Positions 1-9,146 of a stretch of DNA of 64,000 nt are shown in pieces (position 1 is the first letter of the stretch; every line of letters starts with the position of its first letter). The stretch is from an uncultured Roseobacter sp. Its GTDB lineage: Bacteria; Pseudomonadota; Alphaproteobacteria; Rhodobacterales; Rhodobacteraceae. Below the pieces are notes generated by a model, which ran no database searches, was not told where the DNA came from, and saw nothing but the letters and a program-made list of their open reading frames with translations. The stretch covers positions 246,637 through 310,636 of the forward strand of contig NZ_CANMDB010000005.1 of assembly GCF_947496515.1 (NCBI RefSeq), given 5' to 3'. A program made the translations under genes and the position numbers.

Positions 1-83
1 ACCGCGAGCGTATCGAGGCTCAGCAGCAGGAGCTTCAGCGCATGCAACCGCAGGCCTCCTTTGTCGGGCGCGATCAGGCATGA
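1..83 (+). CDS. mrdA: C-terminal end of an upstream gene, probably penicillin-binding protein 2 (MrdA)
   Basis: An open frame enters from the left edge and ends in TGA at 81-83, giving a Gln/Arg-rich tail that finishes SFVGRDQA. Its stop overlaps the ATG of rodA by ATGA, so the two are translationally coupled. In Rhodobacterales the gene directly before rodA is normally mrdA (PBP2, the transpeptidase partner of RodA in the elongasome). The identity rests on context; only about 26 residues are visible and they contain no catalytic motif. Confidence 0.55.
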   Translation, partial: RERIEAQQQELQRMQPQASFVGRDQA

Positions 84-1219
84 GCTATCTTGAGTACAAC
101 GTTAAATCCGCGCCCACTGGGCTGCGCAAGATCCTCTATCTGAACTGGCCGGTCGCACTCTTGCTGGCCTCGGTCTCGGGCGCGGGATTTCTGATGCTCT
201 ATTCGGTGGCGGGCGGATCGTTTTCCCCCTGGGCGGAACCACAGATGAAACGGTTCGCGCTCGGCTTTGTGCTGATGCTGGGCGTCGCAATGGTACCCAT
301 CTGGTTCTGGCGGTCGCTCGCCGGGCTGGGATATCTGATGACGGTCGCGCTGCTGGTGGGGGTCGAGCTCTTCGGGACCGTCGGAATGGGCGCGCAACGC
401 TGGATTGATCTCGGGTTCATGCGCCTGCAACCTTCTGAATTGATGAAGATCACGCTCGTCATGTTTCTGGCGGCCTATTACGATTGGCTCCCCGCAAAAC
501 GCACGTCACACCCCTTCTGGGTGCTGCTGCCGGTGATCGCCATCCTGATCCCCACAGCGCTGGTCCTGCGCCAACCCGATCTCGGCACGTCCATCCTGCT
601 GCTCGCAGCGGGGGGCGGGTTGATGTTTCTCGCAGGGGTGCATTGGGCCTATTTTGCTGTGGTTCTGACCAGTGCAATCGGTCTGGTAACGGCCGTTTTC
701 AGATCGCGCGGCACCTCCTGGCAGCTGATCCAGGATTATCAGTTCCGCCGGATCGATACCTTTCTGGACCCCAGTACGGACCCGCTGGGCGCGGGATACC
801 ATATTACCCAGTCCAAGATCGCTCTGGGGTCCGGCGGATGGACGGGGCGCGGTTTCATGCAAGGCACACAGAGCCGGCTGAACTTCCTGCCCGAAAAGCA
901 CACCGATTTCATCTTCACCACCTTGGCGGAGGAGTTCGGCTTTCTGGGCGGCATTTCCCTGCTGGGGCTCTATGCGCTCATCATCGTCTTCTGCATCTGG
1001 TCAGCACTGACCAACAAGGACCGCTTCTCCTCGCTGCTGACCCTGGGGATTGCGCTTAACTTCTTCTTGTTCTTCGCGGTCAACATGTCGATGGTGATGG
1101 GGCTCGCGCCGGTCGTCGGGGTGCCGCTGCCACTGGTCAGCTACGGCGGTTCGGCCATGCTGGTCCTGCTGCTGGCCTTCGGCCTGATGCAAAGCGCCCA
1201 TGTCCACCGTCTGAGATAA
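80..1219 (+). CDS. rodA: RodA, SEDS-family peptidoglycan glycosyltransferase
   Basis: The 379-residue polytopic inner-membrane protein has the usual RodA length. RodA polymerises lipid II into glycan strands for lateral wall growth, working with PBP2. The SEDS signature is seen around residues 245-295: a Gly-rich GSGGWTGRGF stretch, then QGTQSRLNFLPEKHTDFIF and AEEFGFLGG. The C-terminal region has the typical VVGVPLPLVSYGGSAML. The start overlaps the preceding stop, so it belongs to an mrdA-rodA operon. FtsW is the alternative, but the length and coupling to a PBP tail favour RodA. Confidence 0.97.
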   Translation: MSYLEYNVKSAPTGLRKILYLNWPVALLLASVSGAGFLMLYSVAGGSFSPWAEPQMKRFALGFVLMLGVAMVPIWFWRSLAGLGYLMTVALLVGVELFGTVGMGAQRWIDLGFMRLQPSELMKITLVMFLAAYYDWLPAKRTSHPFWVLLPVIAILIPTALVLRQPDLGTSILLLAAGGGLMFLAGVHWAYFAVVLTSAIGLVTAVFRSRGTSWQLIQDYQFRRIDTFLDPSTDPLGAGYHITQSKIALGSGGWTGRGFMQGTQSRLNFLPEKHTDFIFTTLAEEFGFLGGISLLGLYALIIVFCIWSALTNKDRFSSLLTLGIALNFFLFFAVNMSMVMGLAPVVGVPLPLVSYGGSAMLVLLLAFGLMQSAHVHRLR

Positions 1220-1224
1220 AAGCA

Positions 1225-2157
1225 ATGTCCATCAATGTCCTTTTCGCCGCTCGCCCGGATCGGTGGAGCAGTTACGAGCCTTCCTTGCGCGCAGCTTTCG
1301 CCGAGCGGGATCTGCCGGTGACCCTGTCTCAGGAGATGCCGCCCGAGACGGTGGACTACATCATCTACGCACCCAATTCGCCGCTGCAGGATTTCACGCC
1401 CTATGCGCGCGCCAAGGCGGTGCTGAACCTCTGGGCGGGGGTCGAGCAAATCGTCGGTAACCCCACGCTCAAAATCCCGCTCGCGCGGATGGTCGATCCC
1501 GGCATGACGCAATCGATGACCGAATGGGTAACCGGCCACGTCATGCGTTATCACCTCGGCATGGACCGCCACATCGTAAACCCGGGCCACGTCTGGCAAG
1601 CGCACACGCCGCCACTGGCATCTGAGCGCCGCGTCTGTATCCTCGGGATGGGCGCTCTTGGCAGCGCTGTGGCAGAGAAACTGATCACGATCGGGTTCGA
1701 GGTCCATGGCTGGAGCCGCCGCAAGAAAGATATCGCCGGTGTGACCACCCACCACGGCGAGGCAGGTCTGGAACAAGCGTTGCGCGTGGCACAGATCCTC
1801 GTGCTGCTGCTGCCCGATACGCCCGCAACCGAAGATATCCTGAACGCGCGCACCATCGGTCATCTGCCGCAGGGCGCTTTTGTCATCAATCCCGGCCGGG
1901 GCCCTCTCATTGACGATACGGCCCTGATGGCGGCGCTCGACAACGGCAAACTGGCGGGTGCAACACTCGATGTCTTTCGGGTGGAACCGCTCCCCGAGGC
2001 GCACCCGTTCTGGGCCCATCCCAAGGTGACCGTCACGCCCCACATCGCTGCAGAAACCCGACCCAGTACTGCCGCGCGCGTCATCGCGGAGAACATTCAG
2101 CGCGGCGAGACCGGTGCGCCGCTTCTGAACCTGGTGGACCGGGATAGCGGATATTAG
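1225..2157 (+). CDS. ghrA: Glyoxylate/hydroxypyruvate reductase A-type 2-hydroxyacid dehydrogenase
   Basis: The 310-residue protein belongs to the D-isomer-specific 2-hydroxyacid dehydrogenase family and would use NAD(P)H to reduce glyoxylate or hydroxypyruvate in the cytoplasm. The dinucleotide-binding motif GMGALGSAVAEKL is at about 140-152. INPGRGPLIDD carries the catalytic Arg region, DVFRVEPLPEAHPFW the Glu, and VTPHIAAET the catalytic His. Length and the short N-terminal domain match the GhrA subgroup rather than GhrB. It begins 5 bases after rodA, so co-transcription is likely. Exact substrate is inferred from family. Confidence 0.85.
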   Translation: MSINVLFAARPDRWSSYEPSLRAAFAERDLPVTLSQEMPPETVDYIIYAPNSPLQDFTPYARAKAVLNLWAGVEQIVGNPTLKIPLARMVDPGMTQSMTEWVTGHVMRYHLGMDRHIVNPGHVWQAHTPPLASERRVCILGMGALGSAVAEKLITIGFEVHGWSRRKKDIAGVTTHHGEAGLEQALRVAQILVLLLPDTPATEDILNARTIGHLPQGAFVINPGRGPLIDDTALMAALDNGKLAGATLDVFRVEPLPEAHPFWAHPKVTVTPHIAAETRPSTAARVIAENIQRGETGAPLLNLVDRDSGY

Positions 2158-2323
2158 AGCATCCCACCTTCAACCAGAGACACACAGATTCGATCAGAAC
2201 GCCCGCGCAACAGGCATTGTCGCGCCGTCCCGCCCTGTCAAGCCGGAGGTTTGCCTTTGGCAAAACGGGCGGCGCTTCCATACCGACATCGGGCGTCTCA
2301 GGTTTGAGGCCGGACACTGTAGC
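2156..2323. repeat. MITE-like intergenic repeat, copy A
   Basis: Homologous to 20853-20993. The shared parts are GCGCAACAGGCA(C/T)TGT(T/C)GCGCC in the middle, GGCGCTTC near the right side, and TCTCAGGTTTGAGG close to the right end. The ends form an imperfect inverted repeat (about 19 of 28 positions pair, 2156-2183 with 2296-2323). Copy A carries about 35 extra bases between the central hairpin and the right arm. It starts on the ghrA stop codon and may act as a terminator. The rest of the gap to 2490 shows no gene. Confidence 0.55.
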
Positions 2324-2490
2324 CGCAAGCCACGGAGCCCGTGCTTTCATGATTGAACGAATCCGCGTCAGAAACGGATCAATCGCCGGTCAAGGATGCC
2401 GCAGACCTGAACGCCGCTCATGGCAGCAGCACAGTTTTCAACGTCGGGCTCTGCCAGTGCTTACCCGCGGGTCGAAGCGTCCCCCCTTTG

Positions 2491-4503
2491 CTAGGCCGCC
2501 AACCCACGTCCTTTGAGCAACGCCTCGACGCCGGGCAGACGCCCGCGAAAGGCGGTGTAGAGCGCCGCGGCATCACGGCTGCCGCCGGTGGACAGGATAT
2601 GCTTTTCCAGCGCTGCGGCCTGAGCGGGATCGAAGGCATCGCCCGCTTCTTCAAAAGCTGCGAAAGCATCCGCATCCATAACCTCCGACCACATATAGCT
2701 GTAATACCCGCTGGAATACCCGTCACCGGCAAAGACATGGGCGAACTGCGGTGTGGCGTGCCGCATGGTGATGGCATCGGGCATGCCGATCTCCTCCAGC
2801 ACCTCGCGCTGACGCAGCATCGGATCGGCGGGCGCCGGACCATCGTGAAAGGCCAGATCCACCAGCGCAGAAGCCACGTACTCCACCGTCTGAAATCCCA
2901 TGTCATAGGTCGCCGCAGCCAAGAGCTTATCAAGCAACTCCGGCGGCATTGGCTGGCCCGTCTCGGCATGGGTCGCAAACTCAGCCAGTACCTCCGGCAC
3001 CTCCAGCCAGTGTTCATAAAGCTGGCTGGGCAGTTCCACGAAATCGCGTGCAACTGAGGTTCCCGAAACACTCTCATAGGTGACATCCGACAGGATCTGG
3101 TGCAGCGCGTGGCCGAATTCGTGAAACAGCGTCCGCGCATCGTCATAGGACAGCAGCGCGGGATCCCCCTTGGCAAAGTTGCACACGTTGATCACCACCG
3201 GCGTCTGAGTTTGCGGGAACCGCGCCTGCCCACGCATGGCCGAGCACCACGCCCCCGAACGCTTGCCACCACGCGCAAAGTAATCCCCGATGAACACGGC
3301 CAGATGCTGGCCATCGCGCGTGACCTCCCACGCGCGGCAGTCGGGATGATAGAGCGGCACGTCAAGCGGTTTGAACGCCAGCCCGAAGAGCCGGGTCGCA
3401 CAGGAAAACGCCGCCGCGATCATCTGCTCCAACTGGAAGTACGGCTTCAGCGTCGCCTCATCCAGATCGTGCTCGGCGACGCGCCGTTTCTCGGCGTAGT
3501 AACGCCAGTCCCAGGGTTCGAGCGGGCCGTTCACCCCATCGGCCTGCATCATCCGGGTCAGCACCGCCGCGTCCGCTTCGGCCTGCGCGCGGGCGGGTGA
3601 CCAGACGGCCATCAACAGGTCCCGCACGGCGGCGGGCGTCTTGGCCATCTCGGTCTCCAGCTTGTAATCGGCAAAGCTGTCGTATCCCAGCAGCCGCGCG
3701 CGCTCTTGGCGCAGTTGCAGGATCTCTGCCGCGATGGCGCGATTGTCAGTCTCCCCACCCCCTGCCCCCCGCGCAGCCCAGGCCTCGAACGCCGTCTTGC
3801 GCAGGTCGCGCCGGGGTGAAAACTGCAGGAATGGCACGATCAGGGATCGTGACAGTGTGACAACAGGCTGACCTGCTTCGCGCTCTGCTCCGGCGGACCG
3901 CGCGGCGGTGACAACGAAGTCAGGCAGTCCTTCGAGATCTTCTTCCACCAATGGCATGAACCAGCTGCGCTCATCGGCGAGCAGATTTTGCGTGAACTGG
4001 GTGCCAAGCGTCGCGAGCCGACCCTTGATCTCCTTCATCCGAGCATCATCCGCACCTTCCAACGCAGCGCCAGCCCGGACGAAATTGCGATGGGTAAGCA
4101 TCAGGACGCGCGCCTGCTCCGGGCTCAGATCGAGAGCATCGCGCCTCTCCCAAACTGCCGCGATCCGTGAAAAGAGCGCCTTGTTGCCGGAAATTTCTGC
4201 CGAATGGGCGGCCAGGCGGGGCGAAAAATCTCGCTGCAACGCCTCGCGCGCGGGCGTGCTGTCAGCTCCGGCGATGGTGAAAAAGACGCTGAGCACCTTG
4301 TCCAGCGCGCGGCCTGCCGCCTCCAGAGCCTCGACCGTATTGGCAAAGGTAGGCTCGGCATCACTGCCTGCGATAGCGTCGATCTCTGCTCGGTGCGCGG
4401 TCAGTGCCTGCTCCAGCGCAGGGGCAAAGTCTTCGTCGGAAAGCCGGTCAAAAGGGGCGATCCCGAAGGGGGTTGCCCAGTCCTGCAACAAGGGGTTTGT
4501 CAT
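2491..4503 (-). CDS. M3-family zinc metallopeptidase (oligopeptidase A / peptidyl-dipeptidase)
   Basis: The 670-residue cytoplasmic peptidase has the usual length of the M3A family. The zinc motif HEFGH lies in LFHEFGHALHQILSD at about residue 460, with the downstream Glu ligand supplied by the helix around YEHWLEVPEVL. The protein would trim short peptides produced by other proteases and cleaved signal peptides. N-terminal helical residues 1-200 are typical of PrlC and Dcp. The two subfamilies cannot be separated by eye, so no symbol is given. No signal peptide is seen. It starts with ATG about 10 bases after an AAGGAGA-type ribosome site and stands alone on this strand, 61 bases beyond the moeB-like stop. 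Confidence 0.9.
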   Translation of the reverse strand: MTNPLLQDWATPFGIAPFDRLSDEDFAPALEQALTAHRAEIDAIAGSDAEPTFANTVEALEAAGRALDKVLSVFFTIAGADSTPAREALQRDFSPRLAAHSAEISGNKALFSRIAAVWERRDALDLSPEQARVLMLTHRNFVRAGAALEGADDARMKEIKGRLATLGTQFTQNLLADERSWFMPLVEEDLEGLPDFVVTAARSAGAEREAGQPVVTLSRSLIVPFLQFSPRRDLRKTAFEAWAARGAGGGETDNRAIAAEILQLRQERARLLGYDSFADYKLETEMAKTPAAVRDLLMAVWSPARAQAEADAAVLTRMMQADGVNGPLEPWDWRYYAEKRRVAEHDLDEATLKPYFQLEQMIAAAFSCATRLFGLAFKPLDVPLYHPDCRAWEVTRDGQHLAVFIGDYFARGGKRSGAWCSAMRGQARFPQTQTPVVINVCNFAKGDPALLSYDDARTLFHEFGHALHQILSDVTYESVSGTSVARDFVELPSQLYEHWLEVPEVLAEFATHAETGQPMPPELLDKLLAAATYDMGFQTVEYVASALVDLAFHDGPAPADPMLRQREVLEEIGMPDAITMRHATPQFAHVFAGDGYSSGYYSYMWSEVMDADAFAAFEEAGDAFDPAQAAALEKHILSTGGSRDAAALYTAFRGRLPGVEALLKGRGLAA

Positions 4504-4564
4504 GGCGGTCTCCTTTGGTTGTCAGGCTAGGGGCGCGCGCGCCGCCCCGCAAGCGCACGCGGTA

Positions 4565-5617
4565 TCAGCGCGGAAGTTTGCCACAAACCGGGCAATCGGC
4601 CCGGGACGCGGCTGCGATTGTCCGGCTTTCGCCGTGGAGCGCATCGTAGATCACCATCTGGCCACGCAAGGTCGTGCCCGCGCCAGTGATGATCTTGAGC
4701 GCTTCGGTGGCCATCATCGCGCCGATCACACCCGGCAAAGGCGCGAAAACACCCGCCTCGGCGCATGAGGGGGCCAGATCTGCGGCGGGTGCCTCGGGAA
4801 AGACGCATTGATAACAGGGGCCGGACCACGCGGGATCGAACACGCTCAACTGCCCTTCCCATTGGCTCAGCGCGCCTGAGATCAGCGGGATCCCTTGCGC
4901 CACCGCAATCCGGTTGACCAGATAGCGGGTGTCGAAATTATCGGTGCCGTCCAGCACCACGTCGTAATCGGCAAAAAGCTCGGCGGCGATCTCTTCGGTC
5001 AGGCGGCGCTGGTAGGGGCGGACGGTGATATGGGGGTTTTGCGCCAGCATCTCTTCCTGCGCGGAAAAGACCTTGGGCACGCCGATGGTCCGATCCTTGT
5101 GGATCACCTGCCGTTGCAGATTGGCGTTCTCGACCTTATCGTCATCGATCACCCCAATGGTGCCCACCCCGGCGGCAGCCAGATACTGCAACGCGGGCGC
5201 GCCGAGACCACCCGCGCCGATCACCAGCACCTTGGCGTCCTTCAGTCGCTTCTGCCCGGCACCGCCGACCTCGCGCAAGACGATGTGGCGCGCGTAACGG
5301 TTAAGCTCAGTCTCGCTAAAGCCCGGACGCGGTTCGCGGGCGCGGGCCGCCTCCTGAACTTCCTCCGCCCTGCCGCGCAAACGGCGCAGCCCGTAGCGGT
5401 AGGCCAGAAAAAGCCCCACAAGACCGCCCAGGATCAGCCATGGCGCTGCACTCTCGCCGGTGGCGATCCGCAAAGGGTTGCCCGCAGGCAAGATCAGCTG
5501 GATGATCAGCACGCCGAGATACAGCATTCCGATCATCTTGGCGCGGGTCTGACGCGGTGCGCCGACAACAGACCCCAGGCCCCAAAACGCCCCCGCCATG
5601 ATCAAAACCAACAGCAT
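4565..5617 (-). CDS. moeB: ThiF/MoeB/HesA-family adenylyltransferase with N-terminal membrane segments
   Basis: The 350-residue protein has two parts. Residues 1-75 hold about three hydrophobic segments (for example FWGLGSVVGA, MLYLGVLIIQLILPAG, LILGGLVGLFLAYRYGL). Residues 100-350 are a MoeB/ThiF E1-like domain with the ATP-binding GAGGLGAPALQYLAAAGVG, the DGTDNFDTRYLVN motif and zinc-binding pairs CYQC and CPVC. MoeB adenylates the C-terminal Gly of MoaD in molybdopterin synthesis; ThiF does the same for ThiS. The membrane extension is not part of classical E. coli MoeB. The start overlaps the dut stop (TGATG), making dut and this gene an operon. Confidence 0.9.
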   Translation of the reverse strand: MLLVLIMAGAFWGLGSVVGAPRQTRAKMIGMLYLGVLIIQLILPAGNPLRIATGESAAPWLILGGLVGLFLAYRYGLRRLRGRAEEVQEAARAREPRPGFSETELNRYARHIVLREVGGAGQKRLKDAKVLVIGAGGLGAPALQYLAAAGVGTIGVIDDDKVENANLQRQVIHKDRTIGVPKVFSAQEEMLAQNPHITVRPYQRRLTEEIAAELFADYDVVLDGTDNFDTRYLVNRIAVAQGIPLISGALSQWEGQLSVFDPAWSGPCYQCVFPEAPAADLAPSCAEAGVFAPLPGVIGAMMATEALKIITGAGTTLRGQMVIYDALHGESRTIAAASRADCPVCGKLPR

Positions 5618-6078
5618 CAGGTCCCTCCTGTTGAGCCGAAACCACCCGTGGCGCGCGCCGTGGTGCCGAGATCAGAAACGCCGGTAAAGCGCGCCCGTAT
5701 CACCGGGGCCAGCACCATTTGTGCGATGCGCATGCCGTGAGTGATTTCAAAAGAGGCCTCTCCGGCGTTCAAGACGATCACCCCAACGTCACCGCGGTAG
5801 TCACTGTCGATCGTGCCGGGGCTGTTGACCAGCATCAGCCCGTGGCGCAGTGCCAGACCCGACCTGGGACGGATCTGCACCTCAAAGCTATCAGGTACTT
5901 CCATGCGCAATCCGGTGGGGATCAGCGCGCGGGCACCGGGCGCCAGTGTCAGCGGCCCGTCCGGCAGGTTGGCGCGCAGATCAGCACCAGCGGCGCCCGC
6001 GGTCTGATACACCGGCAGACCGAGGCTGGTATCGGCGCCTTCCGCCCAGACGATACGAATTTCAATGGCCCCAGTCAT
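5617..6078 (-). CDS. dut: Deoxyuridine 5'-triphosphate nucleotidohydrolase (dUTPase)
   Basis: The 153-residue trimeric dUTPase hydrolyses dUTP to dUMP and pyrophosphate, keeping uracil out of DNA and feeding thymidylate synthesis. All family motifs can be read: AGADLRA (I), [11 protein letters not shown] (II), [17 protein letters not shown] (III), [10 protein letters not shown] (IV) and the Gly-rich C-terminal [10 protein letters not shown] (V). Length is normal. It lies 7 bases after coaBC, the common coaBC-dut pair of proteobacteria, and its stop overlaps the moeB-like start. Confidence 0.97.
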   Translation of the reverse strand: MTGAIEIRIVWAEGADTSLGLPVYQTAGAAGADLRANLPDGPLTLAPGARALIPTGLRMEVPDSFEVQIRPRSGLALRHGLMLVNSPGTIDSDYRGDVGVIVLNAGEASFEITHGMRIAQMVLAPVIRARFTGVSDLGTTARATGGFGSTGGT

Positions 6079-6085
6079 ACCGCCG

Positions 6086-7285
6086 TCATGCCTTGCTCAA
6101 CGCAGCCGCGATACGTGCCGCCAGCCGCGTGGCCACGTCAGTCTTGGACAGCGTCGGCCAATCCTCCGCGCCCGCATCATCGATCAGCGTGACGGTATTA
6201 TCCGTACCGCCCATGACACCGCTGGCTTCCGAGACATCATTGGCCACAATCCAATCGCAGCCCTTGCGCACCCGCTTGGCGGTCGCGTGCGCCACCACAT
6301 CATCCGTTTCCGCCGCGAAGCCGACGACCAGATCGGGCCTGTTCTCCGACAGATTCGCGACGTCTCTGAGGATGTCCGGGTTCTCCGCAAGATCCAGCTT
6401 CGGCAGACCCTCTTTCGATTTCTTCAGCTTCCGACCGGATGCTTCTTTCAGCCGCCAGTCGGCCACCGCAGCCGCAAAGATCGCCGCATCCACGGGAAGC
6501 GCGGCCATGACAGCGCACCGCATTTCCTCGGCGGTTGTCACGCGGACGACCTTGGCCTGTGCAGGCGGGGGGACGTCGGCGGGCCCGGTGATGAACACAA
6601 CATCCGCCCCCAGAGCCGCCAGTGCCGTGCCGATCGCCGTTCCCTGCGCGCCGGAGGATCGGTTGGCAATGTAGCGGACAGGATCAATCGGTTCATGGGT
6701 CGGGCCAGAGGTCACAAGCACCCGTTTGCCGTTCAACGGGCCTGTGCTCAGGTGGCGCTCGATCGCCGCGACAATCTCCAGCGGTTCGGCCATGCGCCCC
6801 GGACCGTACTCGCCACATGCCATGTCACCCTCGCCCGGCCCGACGCTGGTCACGCCATCCTGCGCAAGCGTCGCCCGATTTCGCTGGGTCGCGGGATGCT
6901 GCCACATGCGGACGTTCATCGCGGGCGCGATCAGGACCGGCGTATCCGTGGCCAGCAACAGCGTGCTCGCCAGATCATTGGCGTGCCCCTGTGCCATCTT
7001 GGCCATCAGATCGGCGGTCGCAGGTGCGACGACGATCAGATCGGCGACACGGCTGAGCTGAATGTGACCCATCTCCGCTTCATCCGTGAGATCGAAGAGA
7101 TCGCCGTAGACCTTGGTTCCCGCCAGGGCGGAGACCGACAGCGGCGTGACAAAGGCCTCGCCCGCCTTTGTCAGCACCGGTGTGACGACCGCGCCCCGTT
7201 CGCGCAACCGCCGGATCAGGTCGAGCGATTTGAACGCGGCGATGCCACCACCGATGATGAGCAGAACGTGTTTTCCCGTCAGCAT
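6086..7285 (-). CDS. coaBC: Bifunctional phosphopantothenoylcysteine decarboxylase / phosphopantothenate-cysteine ligase
   Basis: The 399-residue fused enzyme carries out two successive steps of coenzyme A synthesis: ligation of cysteine to 4'-phosphopantothenate and decarboxylation to phosphopantetheine. The N-terminal flavoprotein domain (about 1-190) has [18 protein letters not shown], the [16 protein letters not shown] segment and the [13 protein letters not shown] active-site region. The C-terminal CoaB domain (about 190-399) has [24 protein letters not shown] and DWIVANDVS. It is first in the coaBC-dut-moeB-like operon. Length is normal. Confidence 0.97.
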   Translation of the reverse strand: MLTGKHVLLIIGGGIAAFKSLDLIRRLRERGAVVTPVLTKAGEAFVTPLSVSALAGTKVYGDLFDLTDEAEMGHIQLSRVADLIVVAPATADLMAKMAQGHANDLASTLLLATDTPVLIAPAMNVRMWQHPATQRNRATLAQDGVTSVGPGEGDMACGEYGPGRMAEPLEIVAAIERHLSTGPLNGKRVLVTSGPTHEPIDPVRYIANRSSGAQGTAIGTALAALGADVVFITGPADVPPPAQAKVVRVTTAEEMRCAVMAALPVDAAIFAAAVADWRLKEASGRKLKKSKEGLPKLDLAENPDILRDVANLSENRPDLVVGFAAETDDVVAHATAKRVRKGCDWIVANDVSEASGVMGGTDNTVTLIDDAGAEDWPTLSKTDVATRLAARIAAALSKA

Positions 7286-7357
7286 GAGGCATCCTTTGAT
7301 CCCACCGTCCGCGCGCGACCATAGGGTGGGAGTTTGGGGACCACCAGCCCCGGACCC

Positions 7358-8167
7358 TCAGTTGAATGCATCGCAGGGATTGCCCCGATCGACGCTTTCA
7401 CCGTCAACGACCGTGTCGAACCCGCCTGCAGGCGCCTGTCCCGCTTCGCCCTGACCAAGCGCAAAGACCACCAGATCGGGTGCCGCAGCCTGCAAGAGCG
7501 CGGGCGCCCCCCAGTCGCTGCGCGCGTGACCATTGCCGGTAATCACCACCACCGTTCCGCCCGTCTCGGACCGGGCCTCCAGCGCGGCGCGCGCCAGCGC
7601 CGCATCGCGCAACCGCTGAACCGACACCATCAGTGGCAACATCTCTTCGGGCAATGCGTCACAATGAGCGTCCGCTTGCAATGCTTCACGGGCTTGTTGC
7701 TCATCCTCCGGCAAAGGCTGATCCAACCCGAAACGTGCTGCATCCTCCGCGCCGAAGACTGCCGTCAGATGTTGCCCCATCAGGCCGCGTACCTGATCAC
7801 GCGGGACACCCGCGCCGTAGATCGCCGCTGTCTCTGCTGCGGCAAAGATGGGAAAATACATCGCGAAATCGGGCCAACCTGCCGCTTCCCATTCCAAAAC
7901 GACCGCGAGATCAGACTGTGAACGTCGGTTTTCAGGTGTGATCCGGGCTGCTTGCTCTGGCGTCAGCATCTCAAAGACGAGGGCGGCGGGCGATATCTCA
8001 GCCGTCCACTCTGCCTGAACCCTGTGGTGAGCCGGGTTGTCGTGCTGCTCGCCGAGAAAAACAACATCAGCAGAGAATGCTGGAGGGGGGACGGCGCTAT
8101 CCGCAAAGACGGACGAAGCCGCGATTGCCGCGGCTCCGAAACTCATCATGACGGCGGTGGTGCGCAT
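7358..8167 (-). CDS. ChaN-family (heme-binding) uptake protein
   Basis: The protein has about 269 residues with a signal peptide (an Ala-rich hydrophobic stretch ending near SVFADSA), so it is secreted to the periplasm. The family signature is seen: VVFLGEQHDNPAHHRVQ, then ALVFEML near residue 65, and the late VVVITGNGHARSDWGAP. Relatives include Campylobacter ChaN, which binds two cofacial hemes, and proteins often called DUF399. It begins 3 bases after the rpoH stop, and a GTG one codon upstream (8170) is an alternative start. Function beyond the family is inferred; no iron-uptake genes lie nearby. Confidence 0.75.
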   Translation of the reverse strand: MRTTAVMMSFGAAAIAASSVFADSAVPPPAFSADVVFLGEQHDNPAHHRVQAEWTAEISPAALVFEMLTPEQAARITPENRRSQSDLAVVLEWEAAGWPDFAMYFPIFAAAETAAIYGAGVPRDQVRGLMGQHLTAVFGAEDAARFGLDQPLPEDEQQAREALQADAHCDALPEEMLPLMVSVQRLRDAALARAALEARSETGGTVVVITGNGHARSDWGAPALLQAAAPDLVVFALGQGEAGQAPAGGFDTVVDGESVDRGNPCDAFN

Positions 8168-8170
8168 CAC

Positions 8171-9049
8171 CTACAGGAGGAAGTGATGCACTTCACGCGA
8201 CTGGTTTTCGAGAGATTTACGCATCTTACCAAAGGCTGCTGCCTCCAGTTGGCGCACCCGCTCTTTGCTGAGGCTCAACTCCTGGCCCAGGCTTTCCAGC
8301 GTGCGGGGTTGTTCGCGCAGCTTTCGTTCACGGACGATGAAACGCTCCCGCTCGTTCAGATCGCACATCGCCTGCAGCAACCAGGCACGCAACTGCTCGG
8401 TGTCATGTTGATGCTCAACGTTTTCCGCAGCCTGAGCGCTGTCGTCTTCCAGAACGTCGATCCACTCGCGCCCTTCATCTTCGGTCGATTGGGTGGCGTT
8501 GAGAGAATAGTCAGACCCCGACAGCCTGCCCTCCATCATTTCCACATCATGCAGTGGCACGCCGATCTCCGTTGAAATCATCTGCCGCAGCTGGTGCCGG
8601 TCCAATACGCCGCCCGCGGCAGCGCTTTCCCTTTCCAACCGGGCTTGCACCCGGCGCATGTTGAAAAACAGAGACTTTTGCGACGAGGTCGAACCGGTGC
8701 GCACCATCGACCAATTCCGCATGACATAATCCTGAATGGACGCTTTGATCCACCAGACCGCATAGGTTGAGAAACGAACGCCGCGGTCGGGGTCAAACTT
8801 GTCCGCCGCTTTCATGAGGCCCAGCCCGGCCTCTTGGATAAGGTCGTTCATCGGCGCGCCGTACCGCTTGAACTTTGAAGCCATCGAAATGGCCAGGCGC
8901 ATGTACGCAGTGATCAACCGATGCAGGGATTTTTCACATCGTTCGTCGCGCCAGGCGTAGGCCAGTCTCAACTCCGTTTCCGCGTCCAGCAACTCCGCTT
9001 TCATTGCGGTGCGCGAAAGTGACATATCTCTTGCCGAATCCAGTGCCAT
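8171..9049 (-). CDS. rpoH: RNA polymerase sigma-32 family factor (RpoH, probably the RpoHII type)
   Basis: The 292-residue group-3-like sigma factor has region 2 at about 45-125 (RLAISMASKFKRYGAPMNDLIQEAGLG and RFSTYAVWWIKASIQDYVMRNWSMVR) and region 4 at about 225-285 (LNERERFIVRERKL and LSKERVRQLEAAAFGKMRK). It directs RNA polymerase to heat-shock or oxidative-stress promoters. The sequence MRNWSMVRTGSTSSQKSLFFNMRR is the RpoH box region. Rhodobacterales generally carry two RpoH proteins; placing this one in type II is an impression from its N-terminus, not a tree. Divergent from cobU. Confidence 0.85.
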   Translation of the reverse strand: MALDSARDMSLSRTAMKAELLDAETELRLAYAWRDERCEKSLHRLITAYMRLAISMASKFKRYGAPMNDLIQEAGLGLMKAADKFDPDRGVRFSTYAVWWIKASIQDYVMRNWSMVRTGSTSSQKSLFFNMRRVQARLERESAAAGGVLDRHQLRQMISTEIGVPLHDVEMMEGRLSGSDYSLNATQSTEDEGREWIDVLEDDSAQAAENVEHQHDTEQLRAWLLQAMCDLNERERFIVRERKLREQPRTLESLGQELSLSKERVRQLEAAAFGKMRKSLENQSREVHHFLL

Positions 9050-9146
9050 AGCGACATCTCCCAGTCAGATGAAGCACACCTTGCCGTGCACAATTGATAT
9101 AGATACGCACCATATACGCGATTGGTTCACCGCAAAGGTTTATAAA

